From NCBI GenBank assembly GCA_012034575.1, contig JAAUPF010000026.1, forward strand, positions 1-51,073: a stretch of DNA of 51,073 nucleotides, in the 5' to 3' direction. The notes beneath the pieces are model-generated. The model worked only from the letters and a program-made list of their open reading frames with translations, did no database searches and was not told the origin of the DNA. The position numbers were made by a program, and so were the translations under genes. Positions 1-10,969 of the stretch are shown here, piece by piece. Source of the stretch: Richelia sp. CSU_2_1 (GTDB lineage Bacteria; Cyanobacteriota; Cyanobacteriia; Cyanobacteriales; Microcoleaceae). Every line of letters begins with the position of its first letter. Positions within the stretch are counted from its first letter, which is position 1.

Positions 1-105
1 ATCAATCTGCCATTTTACAGGTTTTCCAGTCTTAGTGTACTTAGCACCGGGCTTTCCATTTTGCTGGAGCCAGATAGAATTAGGGTCTTGAATCACCTCC
101 GACAT
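1..105 (-). CDS. Unknown protein, N-terminal 35 residues only (gene runs off the window)
   Basis: An open frame starts at ATG (105..103) and runs to the window edge. It reads MSEVIQDPNSIWL, then a short basic stretch (KPGAKYTKTGKPVKW). I do not recognise the family. The reading has no stop, and the start is preceded by a spacer holding a perfect 13-bp inverted repeat, so a real gene is likely. It lies on the same strand, 90 bp downstream of the Cas4-like nuclease gene, and could be co-transcribed with it. Its function cannot be inferred from 35 residues. Confidence 0.4.
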   Translation of the reverse strand, partial: MSEVIQDPNSIWLQQNGKPGAKYTKTGKPVKWQID

Positions 106-135
106 ATATATTGATAGTCTGTTCGTCCTTGGTTC

Positions 136-174
136 TAATAGCGACAACTTTTTACCTATCGGTTGTCGCTATTA
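136..174. promoter_or_regulatory. Perfect 13-bp inverted repeat upstream of the partial gene
   Basis: The arms taatagcgacaac (136-148) and gttgtcgctatta (162-174) are exact reverse complements around a 13-nt spacer. No T-run follows on either strand, so it does not look like an intrinsic terminator. It sits between two minus-strand genes, 31 bp upstream of the partial gene's start codon. That position suits an operator or an mRNA leader hairpin. The role is inference. Confidence 0.45.
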
Positions 175-195
175 CGGGTATTTCCTGCGATCGAC

Positions 196-840
196 TTATG
201 CAAATAAATCAGTTCCTCGGCTCATTTTTACAGAACAGCAGGCAGAAGGAACCTTACAATAGCGACATTCCCAATCGCTAGGTTTTGGGTTTGGAGGTTG
301 AGAATTACAAAGCATCGCAATTAACTGCTGCAAATGCTGTCTAAATTGCTCATTAACATACCACTTGGGAATATCTAAAATGCCATCTCGATAAACTAAA
401 CGCCCGTGCGGAATGTGACCTTTAAACAGATGTTTGGTTTCCGGGGCAAAGGGCAACATTGACATATAGAGAAGCACTTGCATTTTATGTGAATCTTTGC
501 GCTTGCCTGTTTTGATATCTTCGACAACAGCCCAATCATTTTTGATAGCAATAATGTCTGGTCTGCCAGCAACGCAGATATCAAAGGTTTGACCTTTATA
601 TTTGAATGAATTTTGATTTTCAACATAGACGGTGAAACCTTCATTTTGCAGTTGTACTGCTCGTTGAATCAGCTTTTCTTCATGTTCTGAGGGGTCATAG
701 GTACTGGGTTGTTTTTCAAATTGATAGTGAGTTCGTTGCCATAATGCGTGTAGGCAATCTTTTTCGGTTGCTAAAAGTTCGGCAATCCCAGTTACAGTGG
801 CGTAGGGATTGAATCTTTTTTGCGCTTGTGTCAGATTCAT
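196..840 (-). CDS. Cas4/RecB-like PD-(D/E)XK nuclease with probable Fe-S cluster
   Basis: A 214-residue protein; the ATG at 840 is preferred over an in-frame TTG at 846. The PD-(D/E)XK core is visible: His53, then GRPD (Asp95), then VVEDIKTGK (Asp108, Lys110), followed by Gln121 in a QVLLY helix. One cysteine near the N-terminus (Cys29) and a C-terminal cluster (Cys192, Cys195, Cys201/202) match the four-cysteine [4Fe-4S] arrangement of Cas4 and AddB-type nucleases. The size also fits Cas4-like proteins. No CRISPR array or other cas gene is visible, so this is a stand-alone Cas4-like nuclease, perhaps of a phage, plasmid or defence context. DNA end-resection activity is inferred from the family. 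A partial unknown gene follows on the same strand. Confidence 0.7.
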   Translation of the reverse strand: MNLTQAQKRFNPYATVTGIAELLATEKDCLHALWQRTHYQFEKQPSTYDPSEHEEKLIQRAVQLQNEGFTVYVENQNSFKYKGQTFDICVAGRPDIIAIKNDWAVVEDIKTGKRKDSHKMQVLLYMSMLPFAPETKHLFKGHIPHGRLVYRDGILDIPKWYVNEQFRQHLQQLIAMLCNSQPPNPKPSDWECRYCKVPSACCSVKMSRGTDLFA

Positions 841-881
841 AATCAATTTGCTTGTGGTTAAAATTCAAAGTTCATAGTTCC

Positions 882-909
882 ACTATAAAAAAGTTGACAT
901 AGTTGGCAA
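882..909 (-). promoter_or_regulatory. Candidate sigma70-type promoter of the Cas4-like gene
   Basis: Read on the minus strand, TTGCCA (909-904) and TATAGT (887-882) are separated by 16 nt and lie about 42 nt upstream of the ATG at 840. Both hexamers are close to consensus. The surrounding spacer is AT-rich, so a chance match is possible. Confidence 0.35.
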
Positions 910-1049
910 TACTCTTGACGTAGTTGTTTTGATAGCGAGTTGTTTTTTCTAGTTTATTTAGTTTAAATAGTCGAAATAGTTGAAATAGTTTGATGGTTTT
1001 AGTGCCTTTTATTTCAGCTATGGATGTGCTAGATTGAAAGAGAGGTTTC

Positions 1050-1064
1050 AGAAACCTGGTTTCT
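1050..1064. repeat. Palindromic repeat AGAAACC-N-GGTTTCT
   Basis: A perfect 7-bp-arm palindrome lies just upstream of the 1093 gene. Related copies occur at about 2072-2086, 45684-45697 and 45737-45748. All are at gene edges, consistent with a dispersed palindromic repeat family rather than a gene-specific site. Confidence 0.55.
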
Positions 1065-1092
1065 CGCTCATTGCATAACCGGAGGTATCCCG

Positions 1093-2058
1093 ATGACTCC
1101 CGAACAAAAAAAGTTTCTTAAAGATCTTGCAACAGAACTGGAAACGCAGCCAGGATTTAATGATAGAGAGCTATTATTTTTCCCACTGCGGTTTGATAAA
1201 GATAGACCAGTCGCAGTTCAACACAAAGAAATTGCTGAACAGCTAATGCCAAAAGATCCTCTTCTTGGCAGCGTAAATTATGTAAGTTCGATCGGAACAA
1301 CCGTGCAAAATGTTGTGAATGCAATAGTAGGTAGATTGAAAACCGAACACAAAAAAGCGATTTCAGGGCTATATGAAGCCGAAATGAGAGCCGATGGGGT
1401 TGATGTTGATAATTTATTGAATAGAGAGCCAGGAGAAAGAGGCAGTTGGGAAGTAGTTTATCATTGGCTGTGGAATCACAAATACCTGCGGTGGCTTGAT
1501 GAAAATGGCTGGCAAATTTTGCAGAAAAAAGCTAAATCGCCTCCCAATTGGCTACAGTTTTTAACCAAAGAGGAAATGGCGTCTGTGCAAAGGGGAACTA
1601 GATCCTTTGTTTTGCCCCCGCCTCCCCCTGCGGTACAGAAAAGTACGCCAATAATTCCCGTAGAGAAGTCACTTTGGATGGTGATTGATTTAGAATTTGA
1701 TAATTCTCAATTGCTGTTGTTGAATCGCAGCCAAGATGGGGAATTTTTACTTTGTCCATCTTCTGCCTATGCACCGAATCCGATTGTGGAGAAACCGCCT
1801 ATTTTGCTGCCTCAAAAGGATTCTTGGGCAGATCGAGATGAGAGCAAGACAAATTTTAAGTTTGAGAAACTGGTAAAGGAGGAGTTTTTGGCAATTGCGT
1901 TGGAGAAGCCTTTGAATTTACCTTGGTTGATTCCCCGTGAAGAGGAAGCTTTACCAGAATGGAATGCCGAACGGCTTAAAGAGTTATTTGAACACTTGGA
2001 AAGACAAGGCAATTGGCAAGTTTTTTATCAATGTTTTGAGGTGGTGGAAAAACCGTAA
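1093..2058 (+). CDS. DUF4384-like C-terminal domain protein with unassigned N-terminal domain
   Basis: 321 residues, ATG preceded by a good ribosome-binding site (ggaggtatcccgATG). Residues ~1-155 are a helical region I cannot assign; a proline-rich linker (PPPPP) follows at ~175. The C-terminal part (~190-321) has a pattern I associate with DUF4384: LLLLNRS, LLCPSSAYAPN, ILLPQ, EEFLAIALEKPL, PWL and a terminal WQVFYQCFEVV. In cyanobacteria such domains often sit on caspase-like or effector-associated conflict proteins, and a CHAT caspase-like gene begins 700 bp downstream. No catalytic motif is seen here, so an adaptor or sensor role is inference. A BrnT/BrnA pair on the opposite strand separates the two genes. 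Confidence 0.55.
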   Translation: MTPEQKKFLKDLATELETQPGFNDRELLFFPLRFDKDRPVAVQHKEIAEQLMPKDPLLGSVNYVSSIGTTVQNVVNAIVGRLKTEHKKAISGLYEAEMRADGVDVDNLLNREPGERGSWEVVYHWLWNHKYLRWLDENGWQILQKKAKSPPNWLQFLTKEEMASVQRGTRSFVLPPPPPAVQKSTPIIPVEKSLWMVIDLEFDNSQLLLLNRSQDGEFLLCPSSAYAPNPIVEKPPILLPQKDSWADRDESKTNFKFEKLVKEEFLAIALEKPLNLPWLIPREEEALPEWNAERLKELFEHLERQGNWQVFYQCFEVVEKP

Positions 2059-2089
2059 ATAGGTTTTTCAAAGAAATCGGGTTTCTCAT

Positions 2090-2290
2090 CTACTCAATAC
2101 TTTGAATTAGTTTAATGTTATTTCTCAGCCATTCATTGACCAAAACTTGAACCTCAATATTTTTATGCTCAGCAATTTTAGTCACAAATTCCTCGACATC
2201 GGGTTCGAGATAAATGGGATAATGAAACGTAGCATCAGTATGGTAAAACTTGCCTTGCTCGGCTTGGGAAAAGTCATACTCTGATTTCAT
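2090..2290 (-). CDS. brnA: BrnA-like antitoxin
   Basis: 66 residues following a BrnT toxin gene; the two overlap by four bases (ATGA), the usual coupling for this pair. Central residues YLEPDVEEFV, then a helix containing VLVNEWLRNNI, resemble the ribbon-helix-helix end of BrnA/CopG-like antitoxins. By family knowledge it should neutralise BrnT and repress its own promoter, with the toxin gene first in the operon, as seen here. Identification depends largely on the partner and gene order. Confidence 0.65.
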   Translation of the reverse strand: MKSEYDFSQAEQGKFYHTDATFHYPIYLEPDVEEFVTKIAEHKNIEVQVLVNEWLRNNIKLIQSIE

Positions 2291-2586
2291 AATTGCCTCA
2301 CTTGATAAGCTTGGGTTTCAGTAAAAGTAGCTTTGCGGGCTGAAATAATCCGAATTATACAGGAGGTGCGATCGGTTTGTTCAAAGGTATGGATGACAAC
2401 CCTTAAAACTCCTGTTTCATCTAAGCCTATGGTAATCCATCTATCTTCATCTTGACTGTGTTCTTCATCATAGATTGTTAATTGAGAACGATCGCGGAAA
2501 ACAGTTGATGCCAAACGGAAATTTAATTGATGCTTGCGAATATTTTGCTTTTCTTTGGCTGGATTCCAATCAAAGTTATAATCCAA
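2287..2586 (-). CDS. brnT: BrnT family ribonuclease toxin
   Basis: 99 residues. The start FDWNPAKEKQNIRKHQL matches the BrnT hallmark (F-x-W-D-x-x-K-x-x-x-N-x-x-K-H), followed by ITIGLDETGVLRVVIHT and a late IRIISARKAT segment containing the conserved Arg-Ile-Ile-Ser-Ala-Arg-Lys. The family has a RelE-like fold and cleaves RNA. No ATG is available in frame near this end, so a TTG start at 2586 is the likely initiation codon and translation may be weak. It forms a toxin-first operon with brnA downstream. Confidence 0.8.
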   Translation of the reverse strand: MDYNFDWNPAKEKQNIRKHQLNFRLASTVFRDRSQLTIYDEEHSQDEDRWITIGLDETGVLRVVIHTFEQTDRTSCIIRIISARKATFTETQAYQVRQL

Positions 2587-2757
2587 GGCAATTTATTATG
2601 GTAAGTTAAGGTGGAATTAAATTATAACATAAATGATAAGTTTATGCACGAATGTGATTTTTGAACATTTTATAGTTTAACAAACCTGGTCGATCGGCTA
2701 TCAGATAGCATCCCAACAAATAGTCCCCACGTTCGCATAGAAAGAAGAAAAACAACA

Positions 2758-5700
2758 ATGGACAAAAATCGCATAAATGCCTATTGGCAACTTATTCAAA
2801 AACTACTGGAATCTCCCAATGGCGAACAAAGGCAAATCTTAAACGCACACTTCAAGTTACTCGACCCCGGACTTTTGCAAACAATAATCGCCGTTGCTCA
2901 ACAATTGGATGATGACGGAAATCAAAATGATGCTAGCTTTTTAACTAAGGTTGCCTTGCAATTGGGGGAATTTCTCGGTGGTGACCCGCAGCCAAAATTA
3001 ATTAGAAAACAGATAGCCAATATTTTATTGGCTTGGGGAATTAAGCAATATGACATCAGCCAGTTTATTCTGGCTTGTCAGTGTTGGGAACATTCCCTTA
3101 TCATTTATCAAGACATTAACGATCGTCAAGGTGAAGCTGATTCTTTAGGTAATTTAGGCAATGCTTATAATGCTCTTGGTCAACATAAAAAAGCAATCGC
3201 TTTTTTTCAGAAGACTTTAGCAATTCAACATAAAATCAAAGACTATCAAGGAGAAGCCTATTCTTTAATCAATTTAGGTAATGCTTACACCGATCTTTTT
3301 AATTACAAAGAAGCGATCGTTTTTTACCAGAAGTCTCTGAGGGTATCTAAAATCAAAAAAAATCTTCAAGAAGAAGCTAATGCTCTTCTGAGTTTGGGTG
3401 GGGCTTATTATGATATGTCTTTATATCAAGAAGCATTAAACTTTAACAATCAGGCTTTAAAAATTAATAATTTCCTTGAATATTATGAAGGTAAAGCAGT
3501 TCCTTACGGCAACTTAGGTAACATCTACCATGCAATAGGCGAATACAATAAGGCGATTAATTGCTACGAACAATCTTGGGGAATTAGCAGAGCGATTAGA
3601 GACCATCAAGGAGAAGCAGCTTCTCTTGGTAGTTTAGGTAATGTCTACTTATCAATGGGACAATATGAAAAGGCAATGGATTACTACCAAAAATCTTTGG
3701 TAACTACAAGAGCAATCAACGATCCTAGAATTAAAGGTAATTTACTGAATGCTTTGGGCAATATTTACTTTTCTATAAAGCAATATGAACAAGCGACTAT
3801 TTGCTACACACAGCATCTAGACATTTCCCTAGAAATAAAAGACCTTAGACACCAAGTTGTTTCGTTAAATAGCTTAGGCAATGTTTGCGAAGCCTTAAAA
3901 AGATTTGAAGATGCAATCACTATCCTCCAGCAGTCTTGGAAAATCGCTAAAGAAATTCAAGACTCCCAAGGTAAAGCTTCGGCTCTTGGGAGTTTGGGTA
4001 TTGTCTATTCTTCACTAGGGCAATATGAACAGTCAATTTCTTTTCATCAACAACATTTGAATATTGCGAGAGAGATCAAAGCTCGTCAACTAGAAGGTGT
4101 TGCCCTCAACAATATTGCCAACGTTTACCAGCAATTGCAGGAAACAGAGGTAGCCATTGAGAAATATCGAGACTGCCTCACAATCGCCACTTCCGAAACG
4201 ATGCCACCCCTATGCTTTACAGCAGGCCACAACCTCGGTAACATCGGCTTTACCCAAAGCGACTGGCAACTTGCATTAGAAGGATACGAACCCGCCATAC
4301 AAGCAGTCGAACAACTCCGCAAAGGTTCAACCACCGACGATCGCCGCCAAAAAATCATTGCGGAAGCTATCTCCGTTTACGCCAACGCCGTCCAATGCTA
4401 CATCAACCTCAAACAATACGATCGAGCCGTCGAAACCGCAGACCGTTCCCGATCGCGCCACCTCGCCGACTTATTCGCCAGCAAAGACCTCTACCCCCAA
4501 GGCGAAATTCCCCCGGAAGTCGAAGCATACTATCGCCTGCAAGAACAAATAAACCGTTTGCGTTCCTCTGAAAATGACGGAATGAAAGCACTCGCCACCA
4601 CTCCGCAACCAACCCCAAACTGCGATGCTATCATCGAAAAGATTCAAGAATTAGAAAAGGAAAAAAAGAAAGTTTGGCTGAAAATTCGCAGTAAAGACGA
4701 AGTTTTGGCAGGTCAATTGCAACCAGAACTCCTCTATGTCAAGGATATGCAAGCCTTAATTCCCGATGCCGAAACCGCCATCCTCAATTTTTACTCCACT
4801 GGCGAACATACCCACATTTTCATCTTGCGGCAAGATCGATCGACCCAACTCCACACCTGCGAAGGTCAAGGAGTTGAAACCTTGCAAGATTGGCTATTAA
4901 ATAACTGGTTAAAACCTTATAAAGAAAACGAAGGTGAATGGAAAAATCAAATGGGTGAATTTCTCCACGAACTCGCCAACCGCCTGCAAATCGATCGGCT
5001 AATTTCCCAACATCTCAACAACATCAAAGAACTGATTATCATCCCTCACCTGTACCTGCACCAAATCCCCTTTGCTGCCTTACCATTAAACGAGATTTCC
5101 ATTCCCCAAAGCGATACAGCTTCCGACAGAACACGCGCCTTAAAACCTCTCAGCAAACCCACCATCACCCCTGCCAAAACCCCACCCCAAAAACAACCCG
5201 AATACCTCAGCGATAAATTCCGCCTCCGCATCGTTCCCAGTTCCCAAATTCTCAACTTTTGCCACCAGCGAGGCAACCTCAAACCTGCCACAATGGGAAT
5301 CGTAGAAAATGCCACAGGCGACCTCGTTTTCACCGGCTACGAGTGCGAAACCCTGGCAACCATGCACCAAATTGATAAAAATTCCCGCCTCGAATATGAG
5401 CAAGCGACGATCGGCAACTATCAAAATTTACTCGATCGAGTGCAAGTCCTTCATTCCAGCCATCACGCCAGTGCAGATCTGAATAATTCCCTAGAATCAA
5501 AACTGCATTTATTTGATGGCGATATCAACCTCGGTCGTGTTTTTACCTGGAGATTTACCGACTTAGCCGAAGTGTTCCTCTCCTGCTGCGAAACCAATTT
5601 AACCCTCACCCAAATTACCGACGATCCGCTCTCGATAGCTAGCGGTTTCCTCTGTGCGGGTGCGCGAAATGCGGTCAGTACCTTGTGGGCTGTGGACGAT

Positions 5701-5988
5701 CTAGCAACCGCTTTGTTTTGCATTTTATACTATCAAGAAAAGCAGGACAAGAGTCGATCGGAAGCGATGCGTCAAGCACAATATAAGCTGCGTAACTTGA
5801 CAGGTGATGAGTTATCTGCTAAGTATAAACTGCAATTAGAGAATTATTTTGAAGGGCAAGAATGGGGAGAAAATAAAGCAGAAATTGTCAACAATGTGCG
5901 AGTGCGATTAGAGTTGCGTTGTCGGGAAAAATTGCCCTTTGTCAGTCCCCATTATTGGGCGGGGTTTGTGTCGCAGGGTTTGGCGTAG
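2758..5988 (+). CDS. TPR-CHAT protein (caspase-like protease with tetratricopeptide array)
   Basis: 1076 residues. A helical N-terminus (1-105) is followed by about nine ~40-residue tetratricopeptide units (~110-480, each with LGNLGNAY-type motifs and A-I-x-x-Y/F-Q-x-S/T-L), then a helical connector and a CHAT protease domain (~650-1076). The catalytic dyad is visible: His903 in HSSHHAS and Cys944 in LSCCETN, followed by GFLCAGARNAVSTLWAVDD, the usual CHAT C-terminal signature. The family includes caspase/separase-like peptidases; in type III-E CRISPR and other defence systems TPR-CHAT proteins are proteolytic effectors. The target here is unknown. The gene stands alone on the plus strand and converges on the ATP synthase operon. 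A cell-death or defence role is inference from family and from neighbouring toxin-antitoxin and nuclease genes. Confidence 0.85.
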   Translation: MDKNRINAYWQLIQKLLESPNGEQRQILNAHFKLLDPGLLQTIIAVAQQLDDDGNQNDASFLTKVALQLGEFLGGDPQPKLIRKQIANILLAWGIKQYDISQFILACQCWEHSLIIYQDINDRQGEADSLGNLGNAYNALGQHKKAIAFFQKTLAIQHKIKDYQGEAYSLINLGNAYTDLFNYKEAIVFYQKSLRVSKIKKNLQEEANALLSLGGAYYDMSLYQEALNFNNQALKINNFLEYYEGKAVPYGNLGNIYHAIGEYNKAINCYEQSWGISRAIRDHQGEAASLGSLGNVYLSMGQYEKAMDYYQKSLVTTRAINDPRIKGNLLNALGNIYFSIKQYEQATICYTQHLDISLEIKDLRHQVVSLNSLGNVCEALKRFEDAITILQQSWKIAKEIQDSQGKASALGSLGIVYSSLGQYEQSISFHQQHLNIAREIKARQLEGVALNNIANVYQQLQETEVAIEKYRDCLTIATSETMPPLCFTAGHNLGNIGFTQSDWQLALEGYEPAIQAVEQLRKGSTTDDRRQKIIAEAISVYANAVQCYINLKQYDRAVETADRSRSRHLADLFASKDLYPQGEIPPEVEAYYRLQEQINRLRSSENDGMKALATTPQPTPNCDAIIEKIQELEKEKKKVWLKIRSKDEVLAGQLQPELLYVKDMQALIPDAETAILNFYSTGEHTHIFILRQDRSTQLHTCEGQGVETLQDWLLNNWLKPYKENEGEWKNQMGEFLHELANRLQIDRLISQHLNNIKELIIIPHLYLHQIPFAALPLNEISIPQSDTASDRTRALKPLSKPTITPAKTPPQKQPEYLSDKFRLRIVPSSQILNFCHQRGNLKPATMGIVENATGDLVFTGYECETLATMHQIDKNSRLEYEQATIGNYQNLLDRVQVLHSSHHASADLNNSLESKLHLFDGDINLGRVFTWRFTDLAEVFLSCCETNLTLTQITDDPLSIASGFLCAGARNAVSTLWAVDDLATALFCILYYQEKQDKSRSEAMRQAQYKLRNLTGDELSAKYKLQLENYFEGQEWGENKAEIVNNVRVRLELRCREKLPFVSPHYWAGFVSQGLA

Positions 5989-6007
5989 GAATCCAAATAT
6001 TTACCCT

Positions 6008-6038
6008 AAAAAAATAGCGCCTGAGTTCCCCCAGACGC
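6008..6038 (-). terminator. Intrinsic terminator of the ATP synthase operon
   Basis: On the minus strand a hairpin with arms GCGTCTG and CAGGCGC (one G-T pair) and an 8-nt loop is followed by TATTTTTTT. It starts 34 nt after the stop codon of the gamma subunit gene, in the gap between that gene and the convergent CHAT gene. Confidence 0.75.
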
Positions 6039-6071
6039 ATACCATAAAACAAACAAATTGTCAACTCTAAC

Positions 6072-7022
6072 TTAACCGTTCAAAGCCTCAGCACCGCCGC
6101 AAACTTCCAGAATTTCCTGAGTAATTGCCGCTTGCCGCGCCTTGTTATAAGTCAGCGTCAAACTACCGATCAAATCGCTAGCATTCTCGCTAGCATTGTT
6201 CATCGCCGTCATCCGCGCCGCCAACTCGCTAGCAGCAGATTCTTGCAAAGCCCGCAGCAATTGGTTGTTCAAATACAAAGGCAAAAGTGCCTCCAAAATT
6301 TGCGCCGGATCTTGCTCGAAAATCATGTCCCGAGGCAAACTCTTCGTAGGTGCAGTAACCTTTTCCCGCGACACTTCAAACTGTCCGCCTTTCGTTGTCA
6401 AACGGAAGATTTCATCATCTTGAGCTTCCAAACCTTGAGGGTCGAGGGGCAGCAAAGTTTGAATTACCGGACGCGAACTGATTAACGACACAAATTTGGT
6501 GTAAATCAACTCAACTCTGTCTACAGTTCCTGACAGGAACAAAGACAACAATTCATCAGCAATTTGCGCTGCTTCCGCTGCTGTGGGAATCTGTTCTAAG
6601 CCAGCGTAAGTAGCATCGATCGGCTGATCTCGGCGCTGGAAATACTGAGTAGATTTGCGTCCTACCAACACGAATTTGTAGTTTAAGCCTTCAGCTTTAA
6701 TTTCCTTAGCGCGATTTTCGGCGTATCTAATGATATTGCCGTTGTAGCCACCGCACAAACCTCGATCGCCCGAAATTACCAACAATCCAACTGTTCTAAC
6801 TTCGCGCTTTTTCAACAGCGGCAAATCGAGATTTTCAAACTGCAAGCGTTCCGCCAAACCGTACAATACTTCTGCCAGTCGATCGGCAAAAGGCCGAGTA
6901 GCAGTCACCTGTTCTTGAGCGCGGCGCACCTTCGCAGCAGCCACCAAGCGCATCGCTTCTGTAATCTTTTTAGTATTCTTGACCGACTTAATGCGATCGC
7001 GAATAGTTTTCAAATTCGCCAT
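6072..7022 (-). CDS. atpG: ATP synthase gamma subunit (cyanobacterial atpC)
   Basis: 316 residues; called atpC in the cyanobacterial operon nomenclature. It forms the central rotor stalk in F1. The N-terminus [21 protein letters not shown] and the C-terminus with [20 protein letters not shown] are the paired helices that form the coiled-coil shaft. The length exceeds the ~287 residues of non-photosynthetic gamma because of the insertion in the middle (~195-235), typical of cyanobacteria and chloroplasts. The segment lacks the chloroplast redox cysteine pair. It is the last gene of the operon and is followed by a terminator. A 187-bp spacer rich in tandem repeats separates it from the alpha subunit gene. 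Confidence 0.97.
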   Translation of the reverse strand: MANLKTIRDRIKSVKNTKKITEAMRLVAAAKVRRAQEQVTATRPFADRLAEVLYGLAERLQFENLDLPLLKKREVRTVGLLVISGDRGLCGGYNGNIIRYAENRAKEIKAEGLNYKFVLVGRKSTQYFQRRDQPIDATYAGLEQIPTAAEAAQIADELLSLFLSGTVDRVELIYTKFVSLISSRPVIQTLLPLDPQGLEAQDDEIFRLTTKGGQFEVSREKVTAPTKSLPRDMIFEQDPAQILEALLPLYLNNQLLRALQESAASELAARMTAMNNASENASDLIGSLTLTYNKARQAAITQEILEVCGGAEALNG

Positions 7023-7149
7023 AACTTTCTCCTTTTTCCTTAGCCTTTATCTCTGAGTTTTTAGTTCCCAGCCATCAGTTTTTAAGTTTGTGTTTTTTTA
7101 CTTACGTCTTTAGCTGCCAGTCATTAGCCACTAATCCTTAGTTACTTAA

Positions 7150-7209
7150 CTAATAACTAATGACTGATGACTAATGACTAATCACTAATGACTGATGACT
7201 GACGACTAA
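7150..7209. repeat. Heptamer tandem repeat (TGACTAA/TGACTGA)
   Basis: Imperfect consecutive 7-nt units of the form tgactaa, tgactga and tcactaa fill the spacer between the alpha and gamma genes, right up to the stop codon of alpha. It is inside an operon, so the repeat must be transcribed. Confidence 0.7.
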
Positions 7210-8931
<1,722 letters not shown>

Positions 8932-9477
8932 TTAAGAACTCAAGCGAATTCCCAAACGGCGCAGTTGTCCCCGCAGGCTGGCATCAATTACGCGAGAGCC
9001 TACTTTGATAATTACGCCACCGATTAAATCGCTGTCAATTTTGGTTTCAATTTCCACTTCTCTGGCGTTGGTCATCGCCTTGACTTTCTCGCGAACAGTT
9101 TGCTCTTGGGCTTCTGAAAGCGGGACAGCCGAGGTAACTTCTGCCAAAACAGTTTGATTGAGTTCTCGGAGTTCGGTTAAGTATCTTTTGCCGATTCCTT
9201 CTACAAAAAGAATCCGTCCTTTATCTACTAAAAGACGCAAAAAATTGCGCATCATCGGGTGCATTTCTTCACCAGCGATGCGATCGATTACTGCTTTTTT
9301 ATCCTGCGGTTTTACCAAAGGACTGGATAAAAAAATGCGCAATTCTTCGGATTCTTGTAGCAGGGCTAGCAAGGAACGAATATCTTCGCCGAACTTCTCT
9401 GAGAGGTTGTTAGACTTAGCCAGAGACATCAAAGCTGATGCGTAAGGCTGCAAGACTTCTGTGCTGACTGTACTCAC
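8932..9477 (-). CDS. atpH: ATP synthase delta subunit (cyanobacterial atpD)
   Basis: 181 residues, usual length for delta/OSCP. The N-terminal helical domain contains YASALMSLA, and the C-terminal part has the conserved segment IDSDLIGGVIIKVGSRVIDASLRGQL (here residues ~148-173). Delta ties the top of F1 to the peripheral stalk. Its start is only 3 bp after the stop of the b subunit gene, so the two are probably translationally coupled. Confidence 0.97.
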   Translation of the reverse strand: MSTVSTEVLQPYASALMSLAKSNNLSEKFGEDIRSLLALLQESEELRIFLSSPLVKPQDKKAVIDRIAGEEMHPMMRNFLRLLVDKGRILFVEGIGKRYLTELRELNQTVLAEVTSAVPLSEAQEQTVREKVKAMTNAREVEIETKIDSDLIGGVIIKVGSRVIDASLRGQLRRLGIRLSS

Positions 9478-9480
9478 TTT

Positions 9481-10008
9481 CTAGCCTCCCAGTAAGGCAA
9501 TGCTGCGATCGATTAATTGGTGTTGAGCGTTTTCGTCCAAGCTAGTTTTTAACTGGCTTTCCACCCTTTCTAATGCCATAGCAGCGACTCTCGCTCTGAG
9601 TTGAGCTACCGCTCTTTCTCTTTCTGCTTCGAGCTCTTGACCTGCTGTTGCTTTCATGCGTTCAACTTCCTGCGCCGCTTGAGCTAGAATTGCTTCTTTA
9701 GCTTTTTTGGCGTTTTCTTCAGCAGCGGCGCGAATCCGTTCCGCTTCTGCTTGGGCCTGCGTCAATTTTTGCTGTTGTTCTGCTAAAGCTGCCGCTGCTT
9801 CTTTTTGGCGAGTTTCTGCTTCTTTAATTGCCTCTTCGATCGCAGTCCGCCTCTCGGTAAGAATGTTGCCTAAGAAGCCGCGCCCGAAGTAAAACAGCAA
9901 TCCAATAACAATGCTCAGGTTAATCAGGTTGGTTTCTAAAATATCGAAATTTAAACCGAAACCACCTTCTCGGCTAGCTTCTGTTGCTAGCAATAAAACA
10001 GTCCCCAT
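9481..10008 (-). CDS. atpF: ATP synthase b subunit
   Basis: 175 residues. One membrane segment ([20 protein letters not shown], ~28-48) is followed by a long, Ala/Glu/Gln-rich amphipathic helix that forms the peripheral stalk coiled coil with b'. The N-terminus before the membrane segment matches the short processed extension of cyanobacterial b. It lies 87 bp after the b' gene and 3 bp before delta. Confidence 0.97.
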   Translation of the reverse strand: MGTVLLLATEASREGGFGLNFDILETNLINLSIVIGLLFYFGRGFLGNILTERRTAIEEAIKEAETRQKEAAAALAEQQQKLTQAQAEAERIRAAAEENAKKAKEAILAQAAQEVERMKATAGQELEAERERAVAQLRARVAAMALERVESQLKTSLDENAQHQLIDRSIALLGG

Positions 10009-10095
10009 GATACTCTTCCATAATTGCGCGTGCGGGTCGGGCGAACTGATTTTAAATCTGAGAATTTACTTCAAATTTAAAACTGTTCGATCGAG

Positions 10096-10527
10096 CTATT
10101 TGACGAGTTCTGCGCCTAATAGCTTTTCCAAAATTTGTCGGCTCAGGGCATCTACTTCTTGTTCGAGCGATCGCATTGCTTCTTGCTTTTGCTGCTCTAT
10201 TTCTTTGCCTGCTGTTTCTCGCGCAACTTGAGCTTCTTTTTGAGCTTCAGCTACCTTTGACGCCGCAATTTTTTGAGCATCTGCTTGAGCGGCACCAATT
10301 ACTGATTGAGCCTGTTTGCGAGTTTCTCCCAGTTTTTGTTCGTATTCCTGCGCTAATTTCTGAGCTTTTACCAATCGTTCTTGAGCTGACAGTTGAGTGG
10401 TGCGGATGTACTCATCTCGATCGTCGAGCGTCTTGGTTAGGGGCTTATAGAAAACCGCATTCAGGACTACCATCAAAACCAGGAACTGCAGTGCCATAAA
10501 GGGCAAAGTTGCATCAAAATCAAACAC
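10096..10527 (-). CDS. atpF2: ATP synthase b' subunit (cyanobacterial atpG)
   Basis: 143 residues. The N-terminal membrane anchor ([20 protein letters not shown]) is followed by [15 protein letters not shown], the conserved start of the b' stalk helix. Possession of both b and b' is a mark of photosynthetic organisms. It sits between the c and b genes. Confidence 0.96.
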   Translation of the reverse strand: MFDFDATLPFMALQFLVLMVVLNAVFYKPLTKTLDDRDEYIRTTQLSAQERLVKAQKLAQEYEQKLGETRKQAQSVIGAAQADAQKIAASKVAEAQKEAQVARETAGKEIEQQKQEAMRSLEQEVDALSRQILEKLLGAELVK

Positions 10528-10590
10528 TTTTAGTTCCTCCTTTGTGTTGGGGGCGGAAAGAAATCCGCCCCGATTTGCAGTCCTTCAGAA

Positions 10591-10905
<315 letters not shown>

Positions 10906-10969
10906 TCATCAGACTGAGACTTTTTAGACTGAGACTTTTTGCTATCAGCTTTTACCCAATTCGAGAGTA

